From: Candidatus Uhrbacteria bacterium RIFCSPHIGHO2_02_FULL_57_19
GTDB lineage: Bacteria; Patescibacteriota; Patescibacteriia; 2-12-FULL-57-11
DNA length: 40,764 nucleotides
Reading direction: 5' to 3'
Assembly: GCA_001791115.1 (NCBI GenBank)
Contig: MGDZ01000004.1
Location: 1-40,764 of the forward strand
Below, in pieces: positions 16,199 through 24,339 of this stretch (position 1 is the stretch's first letter; each line of letters opens with the position of its first letter). A program made the translations under genes and the position numbers. The notes under the pieces were generated by a model. That model saw only the letters and a list, made by a program, of their open reading frames with translations, ran no database searches and was not told the DNA's origin.

Positions 16199-16227
16199 TG
16201 GTCATTTTCTCCCTAATCTGCTATCTT
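16199..16227 (+). promoter_or_regulatory. Probable promoter of the toxin-antitoxin pair
   Basis: TGGTCA (16199-16204) and an extended -10 TGCTATCTT (-10 hexamer 16222-16227) are 17 bp apart. The predicted start near 16234 leaves only about eight bases before the antitoxin ATG. Confidence 0.5.
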
Positions 16228-16241
16228 GCGAATGAACAGTT

Positions 16242-16457
16242 ATGACAGTAACAATTTCTAATACAATTCCATTGCCTACCAAACTCCGCAAACGGTGGAA
16301 GGGGAGTCGTGTTTTTATTGTTTCCACCAAGGATTCGTTGCTGGTAAAACGAGTCCGAACTGCGCCAACAGAACGTGTTCGAGCGAAGCTCAAGCAAGCT
16401 GGGCGATCGATCACCGCAAGGGATATCGCGTTGGCTATACGCGCTGCGCGTAAATAG
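16242..16457 (+). CDS. AbrB/MazE-family antitoxin
   Basis: The protein has 71 residues. The N-terminal half (ISNTIPLPTKLRKRWKGSRVFIV) matches the SpoVT/AbrB swapped-hairpin DNA-binding fold (strand, 'LPxxLRxxW', GxxV strand). The C-terminal helix (RDIALAIRAARK) would bind the toxin. It is followed after one base by a PIN-domain gene, the usual antitoxin-first order. Base composition is clearly lower in G+C than the flanking genes, which suggests later acquisition. Confidence 0.75.
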   Translation: MTVTISNTIPLPTKLRKRWKGSRVFIVSTKDSLLVKRVRTAPTERVRAKLKQAGRSITARDIALAIRAARK

Positions 16458-16458
16458 T

Positions 16459-16869
16459 ATGCGCGTTGTGTTCGATACCAATGTGATGGTATCGGGTATG
16501 TTATGGAAGGGAGCCAAGAGCCCCCTTTTTGTTTTGGTGGAGAAGGGTGCAATTGAATTGTGCACGACTCCCGGTATTCTCGAGGAGATCCGACGTGTGT
16601 TGCGATATCCGAAGATCGCGAAACAGCTACGAGTTGCGGGTATCACGATCGAAGAGGTTATGGAATATTTACTTCAGTATGCTTCGGTTTTTGAAGATTC
16701 AGATATTGTGGAAACCATCCCTAATGATCCGTCAGATACAATGTTCCTAAACTGTGCAGTAGTGAGTGGCGCTCGTTGGGTTGTTTCTGGAGACAAACAC
16801 CTGTTGAGTATTCGTTTGTACCGAGACATTCATATCACGACGCCGGCACAATTTTTGAGGCGGTTTTAG
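16459..16869 (+). CDS. PIN-domain ribonuclease toxin
   Basis: The protein has 137 residues from ATG at 16459, one base after the antitoxin. It has the acidic PIN active-site pattern: D6 (VVFDTN), E42/E43 (LEEIRRVL), D90 or D93 (NDPSDTMF) and D112 (VSGDKHLL). It resembles the 'putative toxin-antitoxin system toxin component, PIN family' (COG1569). Such toxins cut RNA when free of antitoxin; the target here is unknown. It shares the lower G+C of its partner. Confidence 0.8.
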   Translation: MRVVFDTNVMVSGMLWKGAKSPLFVLVEKGAIELCTTPGILEEIRRVLRYPKIAKQLRVAGITIEEVMEYLLQYASVFEDSDIVETIPNDPSDTMFLNCAVVSGARWVVSGDKHLLSIRLYRDIHITTPAQFLRRF

Positions 16870-16902
16870 GCGAAGGGAAATTAGTGGAACGAGAGAATCA
16901 AT

Positions 16903-17367
16903 ATGAATCTCCCAAACTTTGATAGTCGAAATAAACGTATCGTCATCTGCGCCAGCGCGTCTTGCTATCGCCAGGCGCTCGACGCTGCCGACGTGCTTAC
17001 CTCGCGCGGGTACGCGGCCACCGTGCCGAAGGTTGCCGCTCGTATGCGCGAGATAGGCGATTATCGGGTGGAGACCTACAAGACCTGGTTTCAGAACCCC
17101 GATGATTATTCCATGAAGAACGATTATGTCCTCTCACACTTTCGTGAAATAGCGGAAGGCGACGCAGTGCTGGTTGTAAACGAGCCGAAGAACGAGGTTG
17201 CCGGTTATATCGGCGGTGCTGTACTTATGGAGATGGCGATTGCCTTGTATCTTGGGAAGCCAATTTTTCTTTTACATCCACCAGCAGAACAGTCGCCATA
17301 CCTCGAGGAGATTCTCGCGATGCAGCCGATGGTGCTAGATGGTGATCTTACGAAATTATCATTATGA
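16903..17367 (+). CDS. Conserved hypothetical protein with nucleoside deoxyribosyltransferase-like fold
   Basis: The protein has 154 residues. It begins with a Rossmann-type strand (RIVICASASCYRQALDAADVL) and has a C-terminal part (GYIGGAVLMEMAIALYLGKP, then IFLLHP) that looks like the 'G...E...A...KPI' pattern of nucleoside 2-deoxyribosyltransferase-like proteins. The catalytic function cannot be confirmed. Its end overlaps the ruvX start by four bases, so it is cotranscribed with ruvX, the hydrolase and recO. Confidence 0.65.
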   Translation: MNLPNFDSRNKRIVICASASCYRQALDAADVLTSRGYAATVPKVAARMREIGDYRVETYKTWFQNPDDYSMKNDYVLSHFREIAEGDAVLVVNEPKNEVAGYIGGAVLMEMAIALYLGKPIFLLHPPAEQSPYLEEILAMQPMVLDGDLTKLSL

Positions 17368-17744
17368 AACTCCTCGGAATTGATTACGGAGAGAAACACA
17401 TTGGGTTGGCGCTTGGGGAAACCGAGGTCGGGATGGCGGCGCCGTGGAAGACGGTCGAGAATCGAGATGAGATCATTGGCACAGTGTCCGAGGAGGAAGT
17501 TGGGATGATCGTCGTGGGCTTGCCGCTGACCCTCAAGGGCGAAGAGGGGCCGCAGGCGCAAGAGGTCCGTGGTTTCGTCGAGGATCTGAAGAAGAAGATC
17601 ACGGTCCCAATCGAGACGATCGATGAACGGCTGACCTCGCAACTCGCCGATCGTTTTGCCGCCGCCTACGGACACCAGTTCGACCGCGACGCCGTCAGCG
17701 CGGCCGCGATTTTGCAGACGTTTTTGGATCGGAAGAAAGTATGA
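17364..17744 (+). CDS. ruvX: RuvX/YqgF family putative Holliday junction resolvase
   Basis: The protein has 126 residues with an RNase H-like fold. The first acidic residue is D7 (LLGIDYGEKHIGLAL); GMIVVGLPLTLKGEEGPQA, TIDERLTS and the terminal D of RDAVSAAAILQTFLD complete the family pattern. The family also acts in 16S rRNA 5' end processing. It overlaps both neighbours by four bases. Confidence 0.93.
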   Translation: MKLLGIDYGEKHIGLALGETEVGMAAPWKTVENRDEIIGTVSEEEVGMIVVGLPLTLKGEEGPQAQEVRGFVEDLKKKITVPIETIDERLTSQLADRFAAAYGHQFDRDAVSAAAILQTFLDRKKV

Positions 17745-18316
17745 AACGTGTATTTATTGTCCACGGCTGGGATGGGTACCCCGAGGAATGCTGGTTCCCG
17801 TGGCTCAAGCAGGAGCTTGAACAGCGGGGATTTGGTGTCGAGGTTCCGCAGATGCCCAACCCCGACGCTCCCACAATCCAAACATGGGTGCCACATCTTT
17901 CCAAGATGATTGGTACTCCCGATCAGGAAACCTATCTCGTGGGCCACAGCATAGGAGTCCAGACGATCCTGCGTTATCTGCAAACTGTCGAGGCGCTCGT
18001 GGGCGGCGTAGTCGCTGTCGCTGGTTTCTTTACATTGATACCCGGCTCCATCGGTACTGCTGATGATGAGGCAGTTGCCCAACCGTGGCTCACGACACCG
18101 ATGGATGTGGAGAAGATCAAGGGGAACGCGAGTAAGGTTGTCGCTATCTTTTCTGACAACGACAGATTCGTTCCGTTGGAAAACGTCGAAATGTTTCAGG
18201 CGCGACTCGGTGCAGAGACAATCGTTCTACATAACAAAGGACATATCGGAGGAAGTGACAATGCAAAAGATGTCCCGGAGATTCTGGATACCGTTCTGAA
18301 GATCGCGGGAGTATGA
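17741..18316 (+). CDS. RBBP9/YdeN-like alpha/beta hydrolase
   Basis: The protein has 191 residues. The catalytic triad is readable: S70 in the GHSIG nucleophile elbow, an Asp in SDNDRFVP (about 139-141) and H168 in NKGHIGG. The start MKRVFIVHGWDGYPEECWFPWL is typical of the RBBP9/YdeN serine hydrolase family. The substrate is unknown. It overlaps ruvX and recO by four bases each. Confidence 0.85.
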   Translation: MKRVFIVHGWDGYPEECWFPWLKQELEQRGFGVEVPQMPNPDAPTIQTWVPHLSKMIGTPDQETYLVGHSIGVQTILRYLQTVEALVGGVVAVAGFFTLIPGSIGTADDEAVAQPWLTTPMDVEKIKGNASKVVAIFSDNDRFVPLENVEMFQARLGAETIVLHNKGHIGGSDNAKDVPEILDTVLKIAGV

Positions 18317-19083
18317 CCTACCGTCTCACCGGCATCGTGCTCCGTCGCCGGCCGCTGCGCGAGGCGGATCGCCTCTACACCGTTTACACGCGGGAGCGGG
18401 GAAAGGTGGAACTTCTGGCACAGGGGACGCGCAAAATTCAGAGCAAACTGGCTGGAACGCTGGAGACGCTCTCGGTTCTGAACATACAGGCCGCGCGCGG
18501 AAAGGCGATGGACCGGCTGACCACAGCCGATGTGGTCGAGTCTTTCTCCGGCATCCGAACCGCCCAACAAATAGCGGCCTCTCTCGCCATCTTCGCGCTC
18601 ACTGATGATCTCACCCGTGGTGGAGAACAAGAGGAGATGCTCTTTGAGCTTCTTGGCGAGACTTGTCGGTCGATCGCCGCTACTGATGATTCCGTCTCCC
18701 TTGAGCGGCGTCTCGACGCCTTTCTTTGGAAACTTCTGCCGATCCTTGGCTACCGACCTGAACTCCGGCATTGCCTTCGTTGTGAAGCGCAGGAGGGGAT
18801 CAGCGGCTTTGACATTCACGGCGGCGGGATTCTGTGCGACAAATGCTTTCGACAAGCATCAGTTGAAGGCAAGGCGGTAAATCTCACGCTCGAGGCGCTC
18901 CGCGAGCTTCGCTCCATTGTCCATAATCCTGGACATCCGGACGCCACACCCGTGGACGTCGCGCTTGCCGTCCGCCGGTTGGGATTCCTTTTTCTTGCCA
19001 TGCATGGTGAACGCCCCTGGCCATCCCGTAACGTGCTTTCTGCTATTTCGTCAACGTCTTCTCGAATAATCTCCTTGGCTTGA
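18313..19083 (+). CDS. recO: DNA repair protein RecO
   Basis: The protein has 256 residues. The N-terminal OB-fold starts TYRLTGIVLRRRPLREADRL, followed by a helical domain and a zinc finger of four cysteines (HCLRCEA...ILCDKC, about residues 155-178). RecO loads RecA on SSB-coated DNA with RecR. The gene ends a four-gene overlapping run, with a strong terminator 24 bases downstream. Confidence 0.93.
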   Translation: MTYRLTGIVLRRRPLREADRLYTVYTRERGKVELLAQGTRKIQSKLAGTLETLSVLNIQAARGKAMDRLTTADVVESFSGIRTAQQIAASLAIFALTDDLTRGGEQEEMLFELLGETCRSIAATDDSVSLERRLDAFLWKLLPILGYRPELRHCLRCEAQEGISGFDIHGGGILCDKCFRQASVEGKAVNLTLEALRELRSIVHNPGHPDATPVDVALAVRRLGFLFLAMHGERPWPSRNVLSAISSTSSRIISLA

Positions 19084-19107
19084 TAATTTAGAGATTTTTC
19101 GATACCA

Positions 19108-19140
19108 TCGCCTTATCGCAGAAGGCGACTTTTTTTCTTT
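19108..19140 (+). terminator. Intrinsic terminator after recO
   Basis: TCGCCTT (19108-19114) pairs with AAGGCGA (19122-19128), followed by C and a run of seven T. Upstream, TTGATA (19080-19085) and TACCAT (19103-19108) are 17 bp apart and could be a weak promoter leading straight into this hairpin, which would then act as an attenuator for asnS. Confidence 0.8.
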
Positions 19141-19182
19141 GCGCTGATTACGCTGATATGGAACGGATTACGCTGATACGGG
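19141..19182. repeat. Degenerate GATTACGCTGATA repeat at the asnS start
   Basis: Two units, CTGATTACGCTGATA and GGATTACGCTGATA, lie in tandem across the start codon of asnS, so the repeat supplies the first codons. In reverse complement the units resemble the AATCAGCG units at the end of rplV (6846-6884) and in the rpsJ-rplC gap. Confidence 0.6.
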
Positions 19183-20456
19183 AACTTGCCGGGCTCGTCA
19201 GTTCGAATGTTCGCATCCGCGGGTGGGTTTATAATTTGCGCTCGTCTGGTTCGATTGCGTTTTTGCAGTTGAGGGACGGGACGGGACGCGTTCAGGCCGT
19301 CGTATCAAAGAACGATGTGTCGTCCGAGTCCTGGGAAGCCGCCTCGACGGCCACGATTGAGTCCTCGGCCATCGTTGATGGCATCGTCAAAACAGAACCT
19401 CGGTCGCCGTCGGGGGTCGAGATTCAAGCAACCCGTGTCGAGTTGGTCCAACGCGCGGCCGAGTTTCCGATCGGCAAAAAAGAACACGGACCGGATTTTC
19501 TTCTCGATAACCGACATCTGTGGATCAGAAGCGCTCGACAGGAAGCGATTCTCCGTATCCGTGACGAGATTATTTTCGCGCTCCGCGAGTTCATGCGGCT
19601 CCGTGGGTTCATCCTCTGCGACTCGCCGATTTTCACACCCAACGCGGTGGAAGGCACGACCGATCTATTCGAGGTCAACTACTTTGATCGTCCGGCTTAC
19701 CTATCTCAATCCGGCCAGCTCTATCAGGAGGCGACCTCGGCCGCGCTGGGCAAGACCTACTGCTTCGGCCCGACCTTCAGATCAGAAAAATCCAAAACCC
19801 GGCGACATCTCACCGAATTCTGGATGCTGGAGGCCGAGGCTTCTTTCATGGACTGGCAGGAGAACATTCAGCTCCAGGAAGATATGATGGCGCATGTCGT
19901 CCGCCATGTTTTAGAAAATCGAAAAGAAGATCTAAAAACACTCGAGCGGGATACGTCGGTCCTCGAGAAGTCGGCTGAAGGCCGCTTCCCGCGGCTCCAC
20001 TACGACGAGGCGATTAAAAAGCTCCAGCTCCTCGGCTCGGACATCAAATGGGGCGACGACTTTGGCGCCGATGACGAGACTATTCTCACCAAGCAGTTCG
20101 ACCGGCCGATTTTTATCCATCATTATCCGGCGAAGATCAAGGCCTTCTATATGAAGCCCGACGCCGAGCGGCCGGACTTGGCACTGAATGACGATTGTTT
20201 GGCGCCCGAAGGGTATGGCGAGATCATTGGGGGTTCGCAAAGAATTGACGAACTCACTCTCCTCGAGAAGCGAATCGAAGAGCACGGGCTTCCGCGCAAG
20301 GCCTTTGAGTGGTATCTCGATCTCCGGCGTTACGGCAGCGTTCCGCACTCCGGCTTCGGCATTGGCGTTGAGCGCACCGTCTCCTGGATCTGCGGACTGG
20401 AGCATGTCCGCGAGACCATTCCCTTCCCCCGGCTGTTGAACCGCTTGGAACCGTGA
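19158..20456 (+). CDS. asnS: Asparaginyl-tRNA synthetase
   Basis: The protein has 432 residues and charges tRNA-Asn. It has an N-terminal OB-fold anticodon domain (VRIRGWVYNLRSSGSIAF, residues 18-35) and a class IIb catalytic domain. Motif 2 is in FGPTFRSEKSKTRRHLTEFW and motif 3 in GFGIGVERTVSWICGLEHVR. The SGQLYQEATSAALGKTY and EIIGGSQR segments favour AsnRS over AspRS. Since AspRS follows, the organism can charge Asn directly. The first codons come from a short repeat. Confidence 0.93.
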   Translation: MERITLIRELAGLVSSNVRIRGWVYNLRSSGSIAFLQLRDGTGRVQAVVSKNDVSSESWEAASTATIESSAIVDGIVKTEPRSPSGVEIQATRVELVQRAAEFPIGKKEHGPDFLLDNRHLWIRSARQEAILRIRDEIIFALREFMRLRGFILCDSPIFTPNAVEGTTDLFEVNYFDRPAYLSQSGQLYQEATSAALGKTYCFGPTFRSEKSKTRRHLTEFWMLEAEASFMDWQENIQLQEDMMAHVVRHVLENRKEDLKTLERDTSVLEKSAEGRFPRLHYDEAIKKLQLLGSDIKWGDDFGADDETILTKQFDRPIFIHHYPAKIKAFYMKPDAERPDLALNDDCLAPEGYGEIIGGSQRIDELTLLEKRIEEHGLPRKAFEWYLDLRRYGSVPHSGFGIGVERTVSWICGLEHVRETIPFPRLLNRLEP

Positions 20457-20474
20457 GGAAAATCGGGGTATAAT
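20445..20474 (+). promoter_or_regulatory. Promoter before the small membrane protein and aspS
   Basis: A perfect -10 TATAAT (20469-20474) lies 18 bp after TTGGAA (20445-20450). The predicted start near 20481 is 24 bases before the ATG at 20505. It lies across the end of asnS. Confidence 0.6.
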
Positions 20475-20504
20475 GGGCCTATCGCCGGATGCCTAATTAG
20501 AACC

Positions 20505-20702
20505 ATGGCCCGCAAAAAATCGATCTGGAGACAAGAAGTCAACCCAAAGATGGCCTATATGCTGATCGGGACGGCTGTCTTGGCCGTCTTTTTCGAGGTA
20601 CTGATCCTCACCCTGGCCGTGGAACGCGCCTACGCCATAGCCGTTGACCACATGGTCCGGACTCCGGTGCCTCACTATAGCGAACAAGAGTTGTTCCGTT
20701 GA
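20505..20702 (+). CDS. Small single-pass membrane protein
   Basis: This 65-residue protein is not recognised. A basic start (MARKKSIWRQ) is followed by one hydrophobic segment (MAYMLIGTAVLAVFFEVLIL, about residues 16-35) and a short outer or periplasmic tail. It sits between asnS and aspS behind a TATAAT promoter. Its stop lies about 30 bases before the aspS start, so it is probably cotranscribed with aspS. Confidence 0.7.
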   Translation: MARKKSIWRQEVNPKMAYMLIGTAVLAVFFEVLILTLAVERAYAIAVDHMVRTPVPHYSEQELFR

Positions 20703-20731
20703 ACGAAAGAGGTCCATTAATCCCCCGAAAC

Positions 20732-22183
20732 ATGCAGCGCATCTGGATATCAGAAATAACCGGCAAAGTCGGCCAAGAAGTCGCGCTTTGCGGCTGGGTC
20801 AATGGCCGGCGCGACATGGGGAAGCTCGTCTTCATCGATCTCCGGGATCGCTCGGGCATCGTTCAGGTCGTCTTTCCTTCGGGAAATCAGGAGCTGGCCA
20901 AAGTCGCCGGCGACCTGCGGCCGGAGTTCGTGGTTAGCGTCCGCGGGAAGGTCAACGCGCGACCGCCCAAGCAGGTCAATCCGAATCTGCCCACCGGAAC
21001 GGTGGAAGTTGAGGCGCTGGAGGCCGTGATCCTCAACCAGGCGAAAACGCCGCCTTTTGAAATCGACAAGGACACGGCCGGAGTCAGCGAGGAAACAAGA
21101 CTGGCCTACCGCTATCTTGACCTCCGGAGCGAACGAATGCGGAAGAATCTGGAGCTCCGTCATCGAATGATTAAGTTTTTCCGTGATTGGCTCTCGGAGC
21201 GCGGGTTCCTGGAAATCGAGACGCCGATGCTCACCAAGGGCACGCCGGAGGGCGCGCGGGAGTTCATCGTTCCTTCACGGCTTCATCCCGGAAAATTTTA
21301 CGTCCTGCCTCAATCGCCTCAACAATTCAAACAACTTTTGATGGTCGCCGGAGTGGAGCGCTATTTTCAGATCGCCCGCGCCTTGCGCGACGAGGATCAA
21401 CGGGGAGACCGCCAACCGGAACACACCCAGCTTGACATGGAAATGAGTTTTGTCGATCAGAATGATGTGTTGGAACTTGTTGAGGAAATGATGATGGCCA
21501 TGGTCAAAGCGGTGGCGCCCGAAAAAAAGATTAACGCCATTCCCTTTCCGCGGATTCCTTACGACCAGGCGATGAAAAAATACAAATCAGATAAGCCGGA
21601 TCTGCGAAGGAATCCAGGGGATCCAGATGAGCTGGCCTTTGCCTGGATCGTTGATTTTCCCATGTTCGAGAAGGGAGATGATGGGAAGATCAATGCCATG
21701 CATCATCCTTTCACTTCCGTACACGAAGAGGACCTGCTTGATTCCGACCCGTTGCGTGTCCACGCCAAACAATACGATCTGGTTTTAAATGGCTATGAGC
21801 TGGCCTCGGGGAGCATTCGGATCCATCGGCGGGATTTGCAAAATAAGGTTTTCAAGGTTCTCGGTCTTTCCGACGAAGAAATCGAGCGCCGCTTCGGGCA
21901 TATGCTCCGGGCCTTCGAGTACGGCGCTCCGCCGCACGGAGGCATCGCGCCGGGGATCGACCGCCTGGCCATGCTTCTTGCCGGGGAGCCCAACATCCGC
22001 GAGGTCATCGCTTTTCCCAAGACCGGGGACGCCCGCGACCTTCTAATGGGCGCGCCATCCGAAGTGTCGGCCTCCCAGCTCCGCGAGGTGCACATTCAGA
22101 TCATCAAGGATAAAAAGGGGAACCCTTCGACCTGCCTACCGGACAGGCAGGCTCGGCTCAGGGCAGGGAAAAGAGGAAATTAG
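20732..22183 (+). CDS. aspS: Aspartyl-tRNA synthetase, short form lacking the GAD insertion domain
   Basis: The protein has 483 residues from ATG at 20732 (MQRIWISEITGKVGQ); a TTG at 20699 is less likely because the family starts at this Met. It has the OB-fold (VALCGWVNGRRDMGKLVFID), motif 2 with the bacterial RDEDQRGDRQPEHTQLD, and motif 3 (GGIAPGIDRLAMLL). Bacterial AspRS is normally near 590 residues. Here KSDKPDLR is followed after only about nine residues by LAFAWIVDFPMFE, so the roughly 130-residue GAD insertion is absent. The last 18 or so residues come from a palindromic repeat (CLPDRQARL). Confidence 0.95.
   Translation: MQRIWISEITGKVGQEVALCGWVNGRRDMGKLVFIDLRDRSGIVQVVFPSGNQELAKVAGDLRPEFVVSVRGKVNARPPKQVNPNLPTGTVEVEALEAVILNQAKTPPFEIDKDTAGVSEETRLAYRYLDLRSERMRKNLELRHRMIKFFRDWLSERGFLEIETPMLTKGTPEGAREFIVPSRLHPGKFYVLPQSPQQFKQLLMVAGVERYFQIARALRDEDQRGDRQPEHTQLDMEMSFVDQNDVLELVEEMMMAMVKAVAPEKKINAIPFPRIPYDQAMKKYKSDKPDLRRNPGDPDELAFAWIVDFPMFEKGDDGKINAMHHPFTSVHEEDLLDSDPLRVHAKQYDLVLNGYELASGSIRIHRRDLQNKVFKVLGLSDEEIERRFGHMLRAFEYGAPPHGGIAPGIDRLAMLLAGEPNIREVIAFPKTGDARDLLMGAPSEVSASQLREVHIQIIKDKKGNPSTCLPDRQARLRAGKRGN
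22131..22151. repeat. Palindrome in the aspS 3' end
   Basis: CCTGCCT (22131-22137) pairs with AGGCAGG (22145-22151) around ACCGGAC. Outside it CCCTTCGA and CTCAGGG give a second, shorter pairing. It is related to the perfect palindrome in rpsJ (2860-2881) and encodes the end of AspRS. Confidence 0.75.
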
Positions 22184-22184
22184 G

Positions 22185-22481
22185 GTGAGTATGCGGTTCT
22201 CGGATCTGCAGAAGTACATCCTGGTAGCCTGCCGTGGAGCCGGCGGGCGGTGCAACCGAAGGCGGATGATCTACTATTACGAAACCAAGAAAAAGCCGTC
22301 GCACAAGGATCAGGTGGACGCCGTCACTAAGGCCCTGGAGCGGCTCATTGATCGCGGACTGTTGGTTGGTTACGGGGTCAGGACCCCGAAAAGGTGGTAT
22401 ATTAATGACGTTCGACTCACCCCCGCCGGGCGTAAGGCAGTGCGCGTCATCCGTGGAACACAACAGAGATTATTTCAATAA
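22185..22481 (+). CDS. Small winged-helix-like hypothetical protein
   Basis: The protein has 98 residues from GTG at 22185 (GAGGAA seven bases upstream), or 96 from ATG at 22191. The pattern of helices and a final beta hairpin (FSDLQKYILVACR, then KALERLIDRGLLVGYGVR and KRWYINDVRLTPAGRKAV) looks like a small winged-helix DNA-binding protein. The target is unknown. It follows aspS by one base and is likely in the same transcript. Confidence 0.65.
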   Translation: MSMRFSDLQKYILVACRGAGGRCNRRRMIYYYETKKKPSHKDQVDAVTKALERLIDRGLLVGYGVRTPKRWYINDVRLTPAGRKAVRVIRGTQQRLFQ

Positions 22482-22492
22482 TCAGAAATGAT

Positions 22493-23068
22493 ATGTCTGT
22501 TTCAAAGAAGGTTCTCGCCTATCTTGATGGAAAGAAAGTGAAGTATGAAGTGGTTCCGCATCGGAAGGTGTTTACCGCCTACGATCTGGCGCAAACCCTG
22601 GGCGAGGAGCTGAATAAAATCGCCAAAACACTCTTGGTCAAGGTTGAGCTGCCAGAGCTTAAAAAAAGTGGTAAGTACTATGTCGTCGCGGTGCCGGCCT
22701 CCTACCGCGTTGATCCGGCGAAGATCAAGAAACAGCTCAAGGCGGCGCGAGTGGAGCTCGCTCCGGAACGGGTGTTCAAGCAGCTGGGAATCGAACCCGG
22801 CGCGCTTTCGCCGTTTGCGGGCATGCATCAATTGGAGCTCCTGCTGGATAAGACTCTTCTGCGCACCAAGAAAGCGATCGTCCGCGCGGGGAGTCTCACC
22901 GAATCCTTGCGTGTCGCAGTGAAGGATTTGCACAAAATGGAGAAGGCCAAGGTTGGAGTTTTCGGAGGCAAAGTCGCCGGGCTGAAGTTGCAGGTGAAGG
23001 TTCAAAAAGCGAAGAGGAAGAGGGGGAGTGGAAAGGGTAAGAAAAAGGGAAGAAAAGGGAAGCGGTAA
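22493..23068 (+). CDS. YbaK/ProX-domain protein (aminoacyl-tRNA deacylase-like) with basic tail
   Basis: The protein has 191 residues. The YbaK fold is indicated by VKYEVVPHRKVFTAYDLAQT at the N-terminus and by a central strand followed by KIKKQLKAARVELAPE. Such proteins clear mischarged tRNAs in trans; the exact substrate cannot be read here. The final 20 or so residues are almost only Lys, Arg and Gly (KAKRKRGSGKGKKKGRKGKR), probably an RNA-binding tail. It ends five bases before scpA. Confidence 0.8.
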   Translation: MSVSKKVLAYLDGKKVKYEVVPHRKVFTAYDLAQTLGEELNKIAKTLLVKVELPELKKSGKYYVVAVPASYRVDPAKIKKQLKAARVELAPERVFKQLGIEPGALSPFAGMHQLELLLDKTLLRTKKAIVRAGSLTESLRVAVKDLHKMEKAKVGVFGGKVAGLKLQVKVQKAKRKRGSGKGKKKGRKGKR

Positions 23069-23072
23069 AACG

Positions 23073-23783
23073 ATGCCAATCACCGTCAAACTGGAAAAAT
23101 TCGAAGGGCCGCTTGATCTCCTCCTGCAGTTAATCGAGCGGGAGGATTTGCCGATTACGGAGGTGTCGCTCTCGAGCGTCACCGATCAGTATCTGCGAGC
23201 CATCAAAGCGACAAAAGTTCCCTCGGAGGATCTGGCTGATTTTCTGCTGGTTGCCGCTAAGCTCCTGCTCATCAAGTCAAGGATTCTTTTGCCGCAGATC
23301 GATCTCGGTCTCGAAGAGGAAGGGATTCCCTTGGACGTTCAGCTGCGGATGTACAAGGAGTTTGTCGAGGCGGCCAAGATTATTGACGCCAAGATAAAAA
23401 AGAAACAATTCGCATTTGTTCGCGAGAAACCTCCGTTTCAGAAAGGATTTTTTCCGCCCAAGACGCTGACCTCCGAGAAAATGGCCGCGGTATTCCGCGA
23501 GATCGTCAAAGCGCTCGAACCGGTGATCGCTTTGCCTAAACAGGCCTTGGAGCGGGCGGTGTCCATTCAGGATAAGATCGCTAGGATCCGCCAGCTTCTC
23601 TCTGATCGAGCCCAGGCCAGTTTCAGCAGCTTGCTCCGCGAGGCCAAAAACAAGACCGAGGTGATCGTTTCCTTTCTGGCCCTTCTCGAGCTGGTCAAGC
23701 AGAAGATCGTGGATGTGGATCAAGAGAAACTATTCGAAGACATCGAGATCAAACGATTGAACAAAACCGCGACCCATGTCTGA
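23073..23783 (+). CDS. scpA: Segregation and condensation protein A (kleisin)
   Basis: The protein has 236 residues from ATG at 23073 (MPITVKLEKFEGPLDLLLQL), the classic ScpA start; a longer reading would overlap the YbaK gene. The N-terminal helical domain binds the SMC neck and the C-terminal winged-helix part (FLALLELVKQKIVDVDQEKL) binds the SMC head. It overlaps scpB by eight bases. No smc gene lies in the window. Confidence 0.94.
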   Translation: MPITVKLEKFEGPLDLLLQLIEREDLPITEVSLSSVTDQYLRAIKATKVPSEDLADFLLVAAKLLLIKSRILLPQIDLGLEEEGIPLDVQLRMYKEFVEAAKIIDAKIKKKQFAFVREKPPFQKGFFPPKTLTSEKMAAVFREIVKALEPVIALPKQALERAVSIQDKIARIRQLLSDRAQASFSSLLREAKNKTEVIVSFLALLELVKQKIVDVDQEKLFEDIEIKRLNKTATHV

Positions 23784-24339
23784 TCTGGCATCAAAAATCG
23801 AATCGGTGTTATTCGTCTCCACTCGACCGCTCTCCGTAAAACGGCTGGCCGAGGTTCTGGATTCCGACTCCAAGAAAGTCGAAACGGCGCTGGACGATCT
23901 TGGAAAACGGTACAAGGAGCGCGGCGGCGGGGTTTCGCTCGTCCGGGCCGGGAAGGAATATCAGATGATGTCGTCAGGCGAGAACGCGAAGATCGTCCAG
24001 GAATTCATCCGCGAAGAATTCACTGGCGAGCTAACCCGGCCCTCACTTGAGACGCTGACCATCATCGCCTATCGCGGGCCGGTGACGAAACCCGAGATCG
24101 AACAGATCCGAGGCGTGAACTGCTCGCTCATCCTGCGCAACCTGATGATCCGCGGACTGGTTGAAGCCGAGGAGGACAAAAAACTACTGGCCACTCGTTA
24201 CCGGATTTCCATGGACTTTATGCGCTACTTGAACATCCGGGATATTTCAGAACTTCCGGACTATGAGCGGCTCCGTTCGGACAAGCATCTTCAGGAGCTC
24301 CTGGAGAAGAAAGCCGAAACGCCGCCAACCGCGTCATGA
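23776..24339 (+). CDS. scpB: Segregation and condensation protein B
   Basis: The protein has 187 residues with two winged-helix domains: SDLASKIESVLFVSTRPLSV near the start and ETLTIIAYRGPVTKPEIEQI with RGVN near residue 110, both typical of ScpB. Dimers of ScpB bind ScpA in the SMC condensin. It overlaps scpA and, by four bases, the next gene. Confidence 0.94.
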   Translation: MSDLASKIESVLFVSTRPLSVKRLAEVLDSDSKKVETALDDLGKRYKERGGGVSLVRAGKEYQMMSSGENAKIVQEFIREEFTGELTRPSLETLTIIAYRGPVTKPEIEQIRGVNCSLILRNLMIRGLVEAEEDKKLLATRYRISMDFMRYLNIRDISELPDYERLRSDKHLQELLEKKAETPPTAS

